DNA of 64,000 nucleotides from Parastagonospora avenae f. sp. tritici 18332-5 (lineage: Eukaryota > Ascomycota > Dothideomycetes > Pleosporales > Phaeosphaeriaceae). How positions within the stretch are numbered: position 1 is the stretch's first letter; each line of letters starts with the position of its first letter. Made by a program: the position numbers and the translations under genes. This document shows, piece after piece, positions 55,257-64,000 of this stretch. The notes below the pieces were generated by a model. That model was not told the origin of the DNA, ran no database searches, and saw only the letters and a list, made by a program, of their open reading frames with translations. The DNA lies in contig JAFJTR010000079.1 in assembly GCA_022559985.1 (NCBI GenBank), positions 62,001-126,000 of the forward strand, given 5' to 3'.

Positions 55257-56507
55257 GTTGGATAAGACGGTTTCCTGCTATCTAGGCTTGACGAAATGTG
55301 GGCGCGTTTTCTACGAGCACTTTAAATACGTTCGGATGTGAAGCGATCACGCGGACTACCAACTTACATCGGCAGTTCGTCAACACCTGCACGGCACTGT
55401 CGACCAGGATGGCTTAATTAAGCCAAGTAATGTCCACAAGCATCACCATATATTGTGATACTATCATTGGCCCAATCTCCGGCCAGGATATCGACAGCAT
55501 AGTAAGAGACACCACGAAATGAATGTGAGAAATGTGACCTTGAAGCAAGTCCAAACTAGCACAAAGTCTCACCCACTTCAGCGGAAGAGCGTACATCGCA
55601 TAGTGCTTATTTGACTAAAAGCAACTGTCTACGTGCTGTACGACTTTGGCCAGATGCGACCCATTTGCCACGCGACAACGTCTCAGAGGCGAGGGCTTTG
55701 CTGCCTCTCTAAATCTGGTCTCACTGATTCCACAGTGTTCCAGTCCAAGCAATGATGCTGCGATCTGAGTCCTGCCTGGTTCCTCCGAAGGTGGACCATG
55801 GACCAAGTCAAGGTATGCAAATAGAAGAGCTGGATTTACCATATCAATTGCATCCCTACACCCAATCGTCAAGCTCGATAGTATTGCTGCGGCGCTCAAG
55901 GCAAATCATATGTCACACCAATTTGACTGCCTTCCTCGTGGTCGTCAATTACAACCGTACCGATGCAGTGAGATATAGTAACTCCATACTGCATACAGAC
56001 AGTTTTTCTCTCTATACATTGGTAAAAGTGAGCAGGCTTCTTGTAGTACTTTATAACTTTGTTTGACAGTTTCCTTTATTGCTTCACATCATTGTAACAG
56101 CCTTGCTGTATTAACTACATCTCGCCCGTTTGGCAGCTGGGGAGGGCAATTAGTCGGGCGACATTTGCTGGTGGTGAGTGTTGCACAAGAACGAAAAGCG
56201 GTGCATGTTGATGAAGCCAAAAGCATACACCAAAGATAATCTGATATCTATCAACACACGAAACGGCCCAACGCTATGCCGCTGATCAGAGAGGGTTCAG
56301 AGTCGTCATCTTTTCAAGCTATTCAAGCGAAGCCCGTGCCTCATCGCCATCCGGACTAACACAACCATTTGTGTGAATAACTAGAAGTCTGAGTATGTCA
56401 CAACCTAGCATATGCAACAGCCTTACAATGGAGGGTTCCTATGGAAGTTCAGAACCTTTATGAGGCTTATTTCTAGCCCTATGTTTTGATATGAAGCCAC
56501 ACGGTGC
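55257..56507. other. Intergenic, AA9 promoter to PSO2 3' end
   Basis: About 1.25 kb, AT-rich in the middle. It holds the AA9 promoter and the PSO2 3' UTR. The frames seen (for example 55752-56066) have no motifs. Confidence 0.4.
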
Positions 56508-59093
56508 TCACCAACCATCATCACCAAGCTTGAACAGCCCATTCTTTTTCTTGTCGATCGCCCAGCGATCGCACCAAGCTTTCATCTTTTCCCTACTTTT
56601 CGCACTTCCAACATTTACCGTGGGAATAATTCGGTCGATTCTCAAAGCACAGCAGAACATGGTCAACTCTCTAAAGCTGCTATGCTCGCTATATGGCACG
56701 CCAAAACAACTTGCGCGACTAGTGCTTCCACGCTGGGGGGTGAGGTCTTTCATCGAGAAAGCGCTCTTCCAGTTCTGTGAGTGCAACACAGTTTGTACTG
56801 CTGGTGACTCTGTGAACCGGCTCTTCGGCGGGCGGTAGTTCCAGCCAGAAGGTCGGAAGCCGACGCATCGGGAGAAGGTATCGGCATAGTTCCGCATGTA
56901 GTCGTCCAGCGTGTCGGCGCGGATCTCGAAGAGTGGTGTCATATGGACTTGTGCGGCCCGAGGATCCTTCGTCAGTAGAGCGTTGAGTTCTGGATCTTCA
57001 AGTGCAGAGCAGATACGCTGCTTGTTGGCGGGAGCAAAAATCTTGCTTCCGAGAGCTTTGGCGATGCCAATACATATTCGCTCCTTGCCGATGCTGTATG
57101 TGCCAACGACAACCAGAAGGCGGCCACGTTCAGGGCTTTTCGGCTGCTCTGGATTGTCGGCGTCGAACTCTTTGCGTACAAATTTGACCATGCCCTGCCC
57201 AGCTCGCTCCCGCTTCATCTGCTCCCAGCCATCGGCGTCGTCTGTATGAACCTTGCTCAGACTTACGCACATGTCTGCGCACGCTTGAATGACCTGCTGT
57301 TGCGGTGGAAATGCGTATTTTGGATTCAAATACGTAGTGTCCAGATAGCAAACATCGAGCTTTTGCTGTTTATTCCTGCCACTCACGGCGTCTAGTACAT
57401 CTGGCCTAAGCAATGGATGCTCAATATGTTCTTGACACGCACGAAAGTCTCCACAATGTAGGACGCGTTGTAACTTCGAAATTTTTCCATTACTAGCTTC
57501 TTTTTCAAAGAGGAAAAGTGAGCTCCCGGGGCAATGGTTGGCTGATATCATTGTGACGGAGACGCCTTGCGTTCCAGGCACCTCTGTCCTCGCCTCAAAG
57601 TCTAAATCCACTACCCACTTGGGATCGACCCGTAGTTGTTGTCGGACGAGATTTGCAGTAACCTTGCTGCAATATATGGGTCCGTGTGACCAAGTGGATG
57701 TGAGGCCGATGTAATGATCGCTGTGGAAATGGCTGAGGAAGTACGCCTTCTGGCCCTTTACTGCTCCATAGCGAAAAGCATCGACGGCGATGAAGAAACC
57801 TGGCATAATTTTATAGAATGGACATGTGCGCTGATATGCGGGTTTGCCACGGGCCGCATTGTTCTCGGCCGCTGCTGATGCCCACGCCGCGTCTTCTGCG
57901 TGTCCTGCCATCAGTTTCGAGAAAGCTGAAGTCGATGCACTGTTGGCAGTTCCAAGCTGAACGGGATTCGATTGTCCCGGTTTCGCTGGCCTGACGGGGC
58001 GCTTGAACGCTTTTGCATTGCTGGTAGGTGTGGATGTGGCCGCAGGCTCGATTTTTACGTGTGGTAACGGGAGCGGATTTCCGTCCAGGCAAGCGTTAAC
58101 GTGCACCGAGACTTCTTGTTCGGTCAGACCGGGGAGGCTACCGTTGCAAATTGGACACAATGGCACGGCTGAGTCCATCGGCTTTTCCCTATCCATAGTC
58201 GTACCATCGTCCCCAGGAAACATGTCTGTAGCGCCGAAATCGTCTAGATCGCCCTCGAAGCCCGCTTCTTCCATCTCCAGGTCCTGTTGTTCGCGCATCC
58301 ATCGCCGTTCATCGTATTCTTCACCCTCCAACAGATCATCGTCCTCCAAGTCATCGAAATCTTCGAATTGCTCGCCCTCGAATCGTGGAGTGCTTTCGGA
58401 TCTTATGGTTTGGGGGGACTTGGCCATGGATGGTGCGGTGTCATCTGAAAGCATGGGCTCCTCCGAGAGTTTAGATATTGATGATCGCTCAGTCGGTTCT
58501 AATTTGATCGTACCTGTTTTGATGATAGATGGTTTAGCTCTTTCGTCTTCAGATTCCGAATCATCCACAAAGGGACCCGACTTCTTGCGCCGCCCCGGAG
58601 CATCCTTGGCAACAGCAGGCGCAAGCCTTTCTAATGTGGCGCTTTCCATGTCCGCCAGTGGTGGTGGGGAACAAGCAGACAGGAGGCCTTGCTCTGCGGG
58701 TTCTGCTGAATTTTCGCTTATTCTTCTTTTCTTGTTTCTGCCACCGTTCTCGTTGTAGCGATCTTCGCGCGCCTCTGGAGTCATGACGCCATTGGTACTT
58801 TCATCGCTCCAGCCGACATCCTCCTCCACCTCATCCAGCACGATCGTAGGATTGGAGCCTCGCTCTTGGAGAAAGATTCTGTTGTTGATGTCTTCGGCCT
58901 TCTTAAAGAAGGCCATGATGTTACCATTGGGCGTGCCCGAAGGCTTCGGCTTGCTCTTCGTATGGTTGGCTGGCGATCTTTTTGCCCAGTCGGATCCGAC
59001 CAGTGTGGTCTGACCAGCCGGCTTCTTCCTGGATGCAGCCGGAGTGTTCGCCTTGGGAGTGGCTTTCGATGCGCCTTTATTGGTCGCTGCCAT
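56508..59093 (-). CDS. pso2: DNA interstrand cross-link repair nuclease PSO2/SNM1
   Basis: A single-exon frame of 861 residues from the ATG at 59093, whose context (GAACATGGC) is favourable. The frame is open to another ATG at 59312, which would add 73 residues. Seen: a PCNA-box-like segment near the start (QTTLVGSDWA) and an acidic middle (FEDFDDLEDDDLLEGEEYDE). A UBZ4-type zinc finger follows (CPICNGSLPG...HVNAC). Then comes the metallo-beta-lactamase domain with HFHSDHYIGL (HxHxDH), ISANHCPGSSLFLFE and LHCGDFRACQEHIEHP. A beta-CASP domain ends in VPYSEHSSFREL. Known role: 5' exonuclease that processes DNA interstrand cross-links. No introns are needed. Confidence 0.93.
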   Translation of the reverse strand: MAATNKGASKATPKANTPAASRKKPAGQTTLVGSDWAKRSPANHTKSKPKPSGTPNGNIMAFFKKAEDINNRIFLQERGSNPTIVLDEVEEDVGWSDESTNGVMTPEAREDRYNENGGRNKKRRISENSAEPAEQGLLSACSPPPLADMESATLERLAPAVAKDAPGRRKKSGPFVDDSESEDERAKPSIIKTGTIKLEPTERSSISKLSEEPMLSDDTAPSMAKSPQTIRSESTPRFEGEQFEDFDDLEDDDLLEGEEYDERRWMREQQDLEMEEAGFEGDLDDFGATDMFPGDDGTTMDREKPMDSAVPLCPICNGSLPGLTEQEVSVHVNACLDGNPLPLPHVKIEPAATSTPTSNAKAFKRPVRPAKPGQSNPVQLGTANSASTSAFSKLMAGHAEDAAWASAAAENNAARGKPAYQRTCPFYKIMPGFFIAVDAFRYGAVKGQKAYFLSHFHSDHYIGLTSTWSHGPIYCSKVTANLVRQQLRVDPKWVVDLDFEARTEVPGTQGVSVTMISANHCPGSSLFLFEKEASNGKISKLQRVLHCGDFRACQEHIEHPLLRPDVLDAVSGRNKQQKLDVCYLDTTYLNPKYAFPPQQQVIQACADMCVSLSKVHTDDADGWEQMKRERAGQGMVKFVRKEFDADNPEQPKSPERGRLLVVVGTYSIGKERICIGIAKALGSKIFAPANKQRICSALEDPELNALLTKDPRAAQVHMTPLFEIRADTLDDYMRNYADTFSRCVGFRPSGWNYRPPKSRFTESPAVQTVLHSQNWKSAFSMKDLTPQRGSTSRASCFGVPYSEHSSFRELTMFCCALRIDRIIPTVNVGSAKSREKMKAWCDRWAIDKKKNGLFKLGDDGW

Positions 59094-59659
59094 GTTCGCG
59101 ATTCTCGTCAAGGAGCAGGGTGGCGAAGGAGCACGACCGGTCGAAGGCGTAATATGCGACGATTCTGGTAGGCAACGATTCTCTCTGGGATTCCTGAACA
59201 TCGGGAGAAGCTGTTTAGAACATAGCGGGGGGTGATGTGGTTCGTGTGGTAGGTACGTGTGGGGCGTTAAAGGACCAGACGAGTTGGGACCAAATGCATC
59301 GCGCCAAGACATCGCGCTATCACGTGCTCTTTATCGGAGCGGAAAAACGCCGGTTAAATGAATTGGAGGCTGGTGAAAGTGCGTTTCACATGAATATTAG
59401 CGATGGTAGCTGTACGGGGCCGTGTGTCTTGTACATGCGTCGCTAGGGGTTGCGAGAGTTATCGCACTCTGTTTGAAAACTACAAGCACTGTCAAAGCGC
59501 GATTAAGTCAAGCTGTCTAGCTTCAAGGCAATTCAAGTGCTCTATAGCGTGTTAACCAGGTACTAGTTCTCCTTGAGCTTACGTATGATATGACGGTTGA
59601 TCTCTAGTTGTAAGTAAAATCTGATAGGAAAGCGCACATATTGCTGCAACTGCTGGCGT
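59094..59659. other. PSO2 promoter region
   Basis: About 570 bp. The PSO2 frame continues without a stop to 59312, so part of this may be coding. The remainder holds the GATase-like 3' UTR and the PSO2 promoter. Confidence 0.4.
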
Positions 59660-60569
59660 CTACTGTACTTTATCATCATCCCCGTGGAGGAATCGTATGA
59701 CAGCCTTCGCAACTGTCTTGCCATCGTGCATCCAGTCCGCCCGTTCACTCGCCTCATCCGCATCCTTTTCTGAAAGAGTCCCTGACTTCACTCGCATCTC
59801 CAATTGTCTCTTCACCATAGCTTCATTGAATTCCATGTGTCCTTGTGTCGTAAATAGCCGCTTTTGTATGTACACGCCCTGCACGCCTGTATGTTCGCTC
59901 GTGCCCCAGGTATGTACTTTCGTGCCTTTTGGTAGTAGGTCAGTCGACTCCACTGATGGTGCATTCACGACATGGTCGAGATGCATTTGATGCAAATGGA
60001 TACGATCCGTTTCTTCAGGCAGGTCGAAGAGCTGGCGGCCAATGTTGGATAGGACGATGGGCGAGTGTGACAACTCCCATTCGCCGTTAGCTTCCGGTGC
60101 CACTGTCGACCCTAGCACTCGACACAGGATTTGGTGACCGAAGCAAATTCCAGTGAACCGAATGTCCGGTCGGTGTACCCATAGGTCTGCTTGCCTGTTA
60201 GACGGATGTCCAAATCGGGATTTCGGGAGACTGACGTTTGATCAAGTCCATGAGCTTATGAATCCACTCATCGTCGCCATGTGCGTCCCATTCGCTTCCC
60301 GTGATCAGAATGGCATGTATGTCTTCCGTGATTTCATCCTTCTTCGGAATCTGACCCCCTTCAGGCTCAACGATGTATTGCATTGCTGTTTCAATGGCAA
60401 GTTTGGGACTATGAGCTTCCCCAGCATCAACCAGCAGCTCATTAAGAATCTCGCCAAATGAACCTTTCTCCTCTTGCGTATCCGGATGCGGCTCGTCCGT
60501 CTCGAGGACGAGCATGCGCACTTTGTCCGGATGGTTGGAAGTAATCGTGCGAGCTGCGGGAGGTACCAT
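59660..60569 (-). CDS. Class-I glutamine-amidotransferase-like protein
   Basis: Two exons, 60236-60569 and 59660-60186, with a 49-nt intron (GTCAGT...CTAAC...GCAG), encode 286 residues. Features of the class-I GATase fold: AILITGSEWDAHGDDEW (oxyanion-side strand), then across the intron DIRFTGICFGHQILCRVLG with the nucleophilic Cys, and TTQGHMEFNEAM with the catalytic His and Glu, so the triad is complete. It resembles the stand-alone group of yeast YLR126C, whose substrate is not established; it has no synthetase partner domain. The frame is open further upstream to an ATG at 60704; the added 45 residues are CT-rich and presequence-like, and I treat them as leader, but a mitochondrial form is possible. 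Confidence 0.82.
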
Positions 60570-61041
60570 GTTGGATTTGGTTGTATGGAATTGGTGAGTT
60601 TGGGAGCAGCAAAACTGCCTCCTTGCGAACAGAAAAATCGAAAAGCTAGGATTGAATGACGTTCGCCGTAAAGTTTGGGTGATGACGCGCGCCGGTGCGA
60701 ACATTTCTCACAGCTGCTGCACCAAGAGTCGATTTTCAGGGCAGCAACTATCAGGGCAGCGGCAAGCTGCATACCAAGAGAGCCTCATGCGGTGTACCTG
60801 TCTCACCATCACAGTCCTACTTCAATGACGCTGTTTGGGGTGAGTTTATTTCGTTGTCGACGACTACATTGGATCCATGGATCATATAACGTAATTTAGT
60901 GAGTCTTGGTAAAGCTTATGTACCGACCATTCCGAGTGCTCGGAACAACGGACAATGAGCGTTCGTTCGCATCAAGCACGACTTGCTTCATTTCGTCTGA
61001 TAGGTAATCACGACTTTCATAAAAGCTCCCGTCGGGCCTTC
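60570..61041. other. GATase-like promoter / threonine aldolase 3' side
   Basis: About 470 bp. The left 135 bp could encode an N-terminal extension of the GATase-like protein. No other feature is seen. Confidence 0.4.
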
Positions 61042-62244
61042 CTACTCAATTCCCTTTCCCTTCAGCTTCAACAGTTCAGGGTCATGCTCAGCATGCTGCA
61101 ATTTGCCTGCTGATTCTTTGCCATGAAGGACGTCGGTGAATATTTTGCGCAGCCTCTCAATTGCTTCTTCGCCAACTTGGTAGTGGACGACAAATCTTCC
61201 ACCACGTACCTTGACACCGTACTGTTCCGAAAGCTCAATGAAGTGATCGATCTCAATCTCGTGGGCCTCGAGATCGAGCCATACCATGTTCGTATCAACA
61301 GGGTACTGTAGCTTGCCTCCCAAGTCGGTCCAGATCTTCTGGATCTTCTTCGCATTTTCGTGTGACTGCGTGAGCTTACCGCCCAAAAAAGTCTCCTCGA
61401 CCGCGACACGTGCAGGCGCAGCGACGACACCTGCTTGTCGCAAGCCGCCGCCGATGGATTTTCGAATCCAACGGCTGCGTTTGATAAAAGCCTTTGTGCC
61501 TAAAATGATGCTGCCAATTGGCGCTCCGAGCCCTTTACTGAAGCACAGACTTATGCTGTCAAATTCGGCGCAGAACTCTTTGAGGGTGCCGGCCCCAGCG
61601 GCAACCGCCTCCCATAAACGAGCTCCGTCCAAGTGCATGATAATGCCGTTCTCCCGCGCCCACGTGGATATGCGACGCACCTCGGAGAGAGGCATAATGG
61701 CACCGTTGAGCGTGTTTTCTAGCGAAATGACGCGTGTAGGGCAGGCATGAACGTCGTCGGAGATAACGGCGTACTTCTGCACCTCTTCCAGTGTGATGTA
61801 TGTACCGTTCTTGGCGTCGATGGGCTGCAGCATGGCCTGACTCAGACTCGCAACGCCGCCAGCCTCGTAGTTTATGATGTGGCCACGTCGGTCACATAGA
61901 ACAGCTTGTGGAGGGGCAGTCAGATGTGTGCGCAGCGCAACCTGGTTGCCCATGGTGCCAGACAGTACAAGCAGGGCGTCTTCTTTGCCTGCTAGGTCGG
62001 CAATGAAGCGCTCCAGGGACAAAGTGGTGGGGTCCTCCATGGTCACGTCGTCTAGCAGTGTGCATTGCTGGATAGCTCGCAGCATCGAAGCTGTGGGCGT
62101 AGTGTGAACATCAGAACGGAAGTCAAAGGCGGCTGGGTTTTCTTCAGCGCCCCATCTTATGCCGTTGCTGCTGCCGTTGGTAGCTGGACCATGTGCAGAA
62201 GTGGTCTTGGTGCCCTTGGCTGTATATGCTGCAAATTCCGACAT
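61042..62244 (-). CDS. gly1: L-threonine aldolase (GLY1-like)
   Basis: A single exon of 400 residues starting at the ATG at 62244. It is a fold-type-I PLP enzyme: FDFRSDVHTTPTASML, LLDDVTMEDPTTLSLE, LVLSGTMGNQVALRTHL, GHIINYEAGG, ISLENTLNGAIMPLSEVRRI, MHLDGARLWEA, and the PLP-Lys in LCFSKGLGAPIGS (around residue 248). RKSIGGGLRQAGVVAAPA follows. Known reaction: threonine and allo-threonine to glycine and acetaldehyde. The frame is open for at least 25 residues upstream of the ATG, with a presequence-like stretch (RSRSFRTSAAHLA) but no in-frame ATG there. A short upstream exon could give a mitochondrial form. Confidence 0.93.
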   Translation of the reverse strand: MSEFAAYTAKGTKTTSAHGPATNGSSNGIRWGAEENPAAFDFRSDVHTTPTASMLRAIQQCTLLDDVTMEDPTTLSLERFIADLAGKEDALLVLSGTMGNQVALRTHLTAPPQAVLCDRRGHIINYEAGGVASLSQAMLQPIDAKNGTYITLEEVQKYAVISDDVHACPTRVISLENTLNGAIMPLSEVRRISTWARENGIIMHLDGARLWEAVAAGAGTLKEFCAEFDSISLCFSKGLGAPIGSIILGTKAFIKRSRWIRKSIGGGLRQAGVVAAPARVAVEETFLGGKLTQSHENAKKIQKIWTDLGGKLQYPVDTNMVWLDLEAHEIEIDHFIELSEQYGVKVRGGRFVVHYQVGEEAIERLRKIFTDVLHGKESAGKLQHAEHDPELLKLKGKGIE

Positions 62245-63896
62245 GGCAAGGTGTGCGGCCGATGTGCGAAATGAGCGTGAGCGCGGGGTGGACAAGGCAA
62301 CGAGAGCGTGTTTATGCACGCGCGGTCGTGTTACTGAGAAGTGGTGAGGTCAATCGAATAGCAGGCCGACTATGCGACGTACTGCAGAGGCGTACAAGCG
62401 GAAACAACTGTGGTGGCGGCATTGCGGTGCCTCAGGGCTGTCGTCGTCCCGGAGGGCGCGCGGAGCAGAGTGCGAAATGTCATTCCGAAGCTAAGTCATG
62501 CGTCGCGACCTCCTTGCATTATCGAATTAGGCAGGTGCACACCACTCCAACACCAACTTCTGTCCAACACGACCAACTGAATCGGACCAGCGCTCGAACG
62601 GATGTTTCGGCCTCCAGCTGTGGGGTTTTACTCTACTGTGTCCGCGATTGTGCACTGCATGTCCGTCACAGCCTGTTCCGGCTTGAATATGCCTTTCCAA
62701 CGAAGAGAGAACGTTCCCTACTGCTCATCAGAAAGAGCAGGCGCGTCAACTTTTGACGCAAAGTGAGCTGCATGTAGAGACAAAAGAAGTAAAAGCAAAT
62801 ATGAACAAATGGCCGTCATCGATACTGCCATCGTTTGCCCTTACCTCCACCACTGATGTACTGTGTACAAGCACACTGAGCCACCAATGACCCAACCGCC
62901 AGACTCCACCAGCTTTTCAGGATTAGTTCCGGTAATTCATCAACTGCCACCCCAAGTTCTCCTTCGCCAGGTCCCAACGGCTCGCATCGACTCGTGACAT
63001 GCACCCCGCAACATAGTCCATCAATCGCGCTTCATGCGGCCACGGGGTATCAACCCGCGGCAGAGATCTATTCTTCCATTTTACGCGTGCGGCTGCTCTG
63101 TCTCGGATCGTCGACGCGGTGCTGCTTCGCCACCAATTCACAAGAAAGCCGTATGTACTGGATTTGCTGAGGTGCGCGTGTGCCTGTGGCGGCGTTTGCG
63201 AACTGCGCCGTGAGTATGCCAGCCACCACCTGGGCCAGATCACTCCTGTCGCATGAGGCCCTTTTACAATAGAACTCTGCTTTGGACGCAGTAGCAGGGC
63301 CCCAGAAAGATTCTTCCGCTGCAAAAGTATGAAGCACTTGATGTCTGTGTACTCGCTGACAGGGATGGAGCAGTTTACCTCTTCCGGGTTTCTAGAAGAA
63401 ATCGATGCCACCACCTCGGTTGTTAAAGGACATTTAATCAATACAAGCTTTGAGGAGTCAGGACCCGAGGGTGGAAACCGGGCGAGCAAAACTTGGCGGT
63501 CTGGGCAGCAGTACATCACCCGGTGGGTTTCGACAGTGACACGCAATCACGTGCTTTCAATTCCGCCCATAGTTCCCAAAATGGACATGGTTTGGTTCAC
63601 GCATCGGAGATGGGCCAAAATTAGCTGCTTTATCAGTGCAGGTGGATAAGGCCAAGACCGTCTGGCCGACACCCGGCGGGCTTGTTTCCTGTGAGTATGT
63701 GCTAGGGTAGGTATTTCATGTCAGTCATGTGTGCTCTGGAGTATTTTTGTGACCTGGAGCTCATGCTGATCTCCCTTGTCTAGCCTCTGCACAAGTCGGC
63801 ATCTCTAGATTAATCATTATGGTGAGGTGATTTGAGAGATTCACGCCTGGATGGATTCTTCCTACATATCAGGCTTAACTGGGTCGGAATGTCTTG
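62245..63896. other. Gene-free interval near the right edge
   Basis: About 1.65 kb. A 207-codon minus-strand frame (62923-63546) overlaps a 106-codon plus-strand frame (63329-63649). Neither has a recognisable motif or splice-supported extension, so I do not call them. It holds the threonine aldolase promoter on the left and a gene promoter on the right. Confidence 0.4.
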
Positions 63897-63904
63897 TATA
63901 AAAG
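63897..63904 (+). promoter_or_regulatory. TATA box of the right-edge gene
   Basis: TATAAAAG lies 72 bp upstream of the ATG at 63969, a spacing typical of strongly regulated fungal genes for secreted proteins. Confidence 0.6.
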
Positions 63905-63968
63905 CTCACATCCCCTCAATGGGAGACGGTCAACAGCTCCAGCAAGAATCAGCACATTACACTTCACA

Positions 63969-64000
63969 ATGGTCTCCTTCAAGTCCATCCTCCTCGCCAT
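63969..64000 (+). CDS. Putative secreted protein, first 10 codons only
   Basis: The reading frame starts MVSFKSILLA and leaves the window. A Lys followed by a hydrophobic run is the usual beginning of a signal peptide. A TATA box 72 bp upstream and the CA-rich leader just before the ATG support a real start. Nothing can be said about the mature product. Confidence 0.55.
   Translation, partial: MVSFKSILLA

Noticed and set aside
62923..63546. 207-codon minus-strand frame near the right edge
   Set aside because: No recognisable domain, overlaps a plus-strand frame, and has no supporting promoter or splice context; left uncalled.

Overview
This 64-kb window is nuclear DNA of a filamentous ascomycete, most likely a Dothideomycete. 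The evidence is short introns (44-92 nt, usually GTRAGT-type donors, CTRAC-like branch sites and CAG/TAG acceptors), genes on both strands without operons, and a gene set of an AA9 polysaccharide monooxygenase, F-box-like proteins, a DUF2985 membrane protein and SMP/LEA-type stress proteins. Exon joins below were worked out by hand from splice signals, reading-frame continuity and family motifs. No RNA evidence was available, and I saw no tRNA, rRNA or CRISPR.

Left arm (1-7 kb): a 2-hydroxyacyl-CoA lyase running off the left edge, and directly upstream on the same strand a five-exon gene for a ~1608-residue protein. This protein joins an indoleamine-2,3-dioxygenase-like heme domain, a P450-reductase-like FAD/NADPH module, a cytochrome b5 domain and a long uncharacterised tail. 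It is the most striking item in the window. A gene-free stretch follows to 8.8 kb.

8.8-25 kb: an SMP/LEA-like protein, RanGAP, COX17, the ALG6 glucosyltransferase, a nucleolin-like protein (NSR1/gar2), an unknown protein, a C2H2 transcription factor and an MFS transporter. 25-41 kb: an NTF2-like protein with a long disordered tail, an F-box-like gene, a 4.4-kb gene-poor stretch, a bHLH regulator, a DUF2985 membrane protein and an exopolyphosphatase with an apparent signal peptide. 42-53 kb: the borealin-like NBL1, proteasome subunit RPN10, TRAPP subunit TRS23, a tandem-UBC E2, a decayed NBL1-tail copy, ERG26, a UBE3D-type E3 and a second F-box-like gene. 54-64 kb: a small membrane ORF, an AA9 LPMO, PSO2/SNM1, a glutamine-amidotransferase-like protein, threonine aldolase and the first codons of a gene for a putative secreted protein.

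Most genes are unrelated housekeeping genes, several in head-to-head pairs (RanGAP/COX17, ALG6/NSR1, NBL1/RPN10, TRS23/E2). Themes that recur are the ubiquitin-proteasome system (RPN10, E2, UBE3D-like E3, two F-box-like proteins) and chromosome biology (NBL1, PSO2). Besides the fusion enzyme, the notable structural features are a pair of ~190-bp inverted-repeat elements, an array of small hairpin repeats, the inverted NBL1-tail pseudogene, a TRS23 start codon apparently split by an intron, and two NAGNAG splice acceptors.
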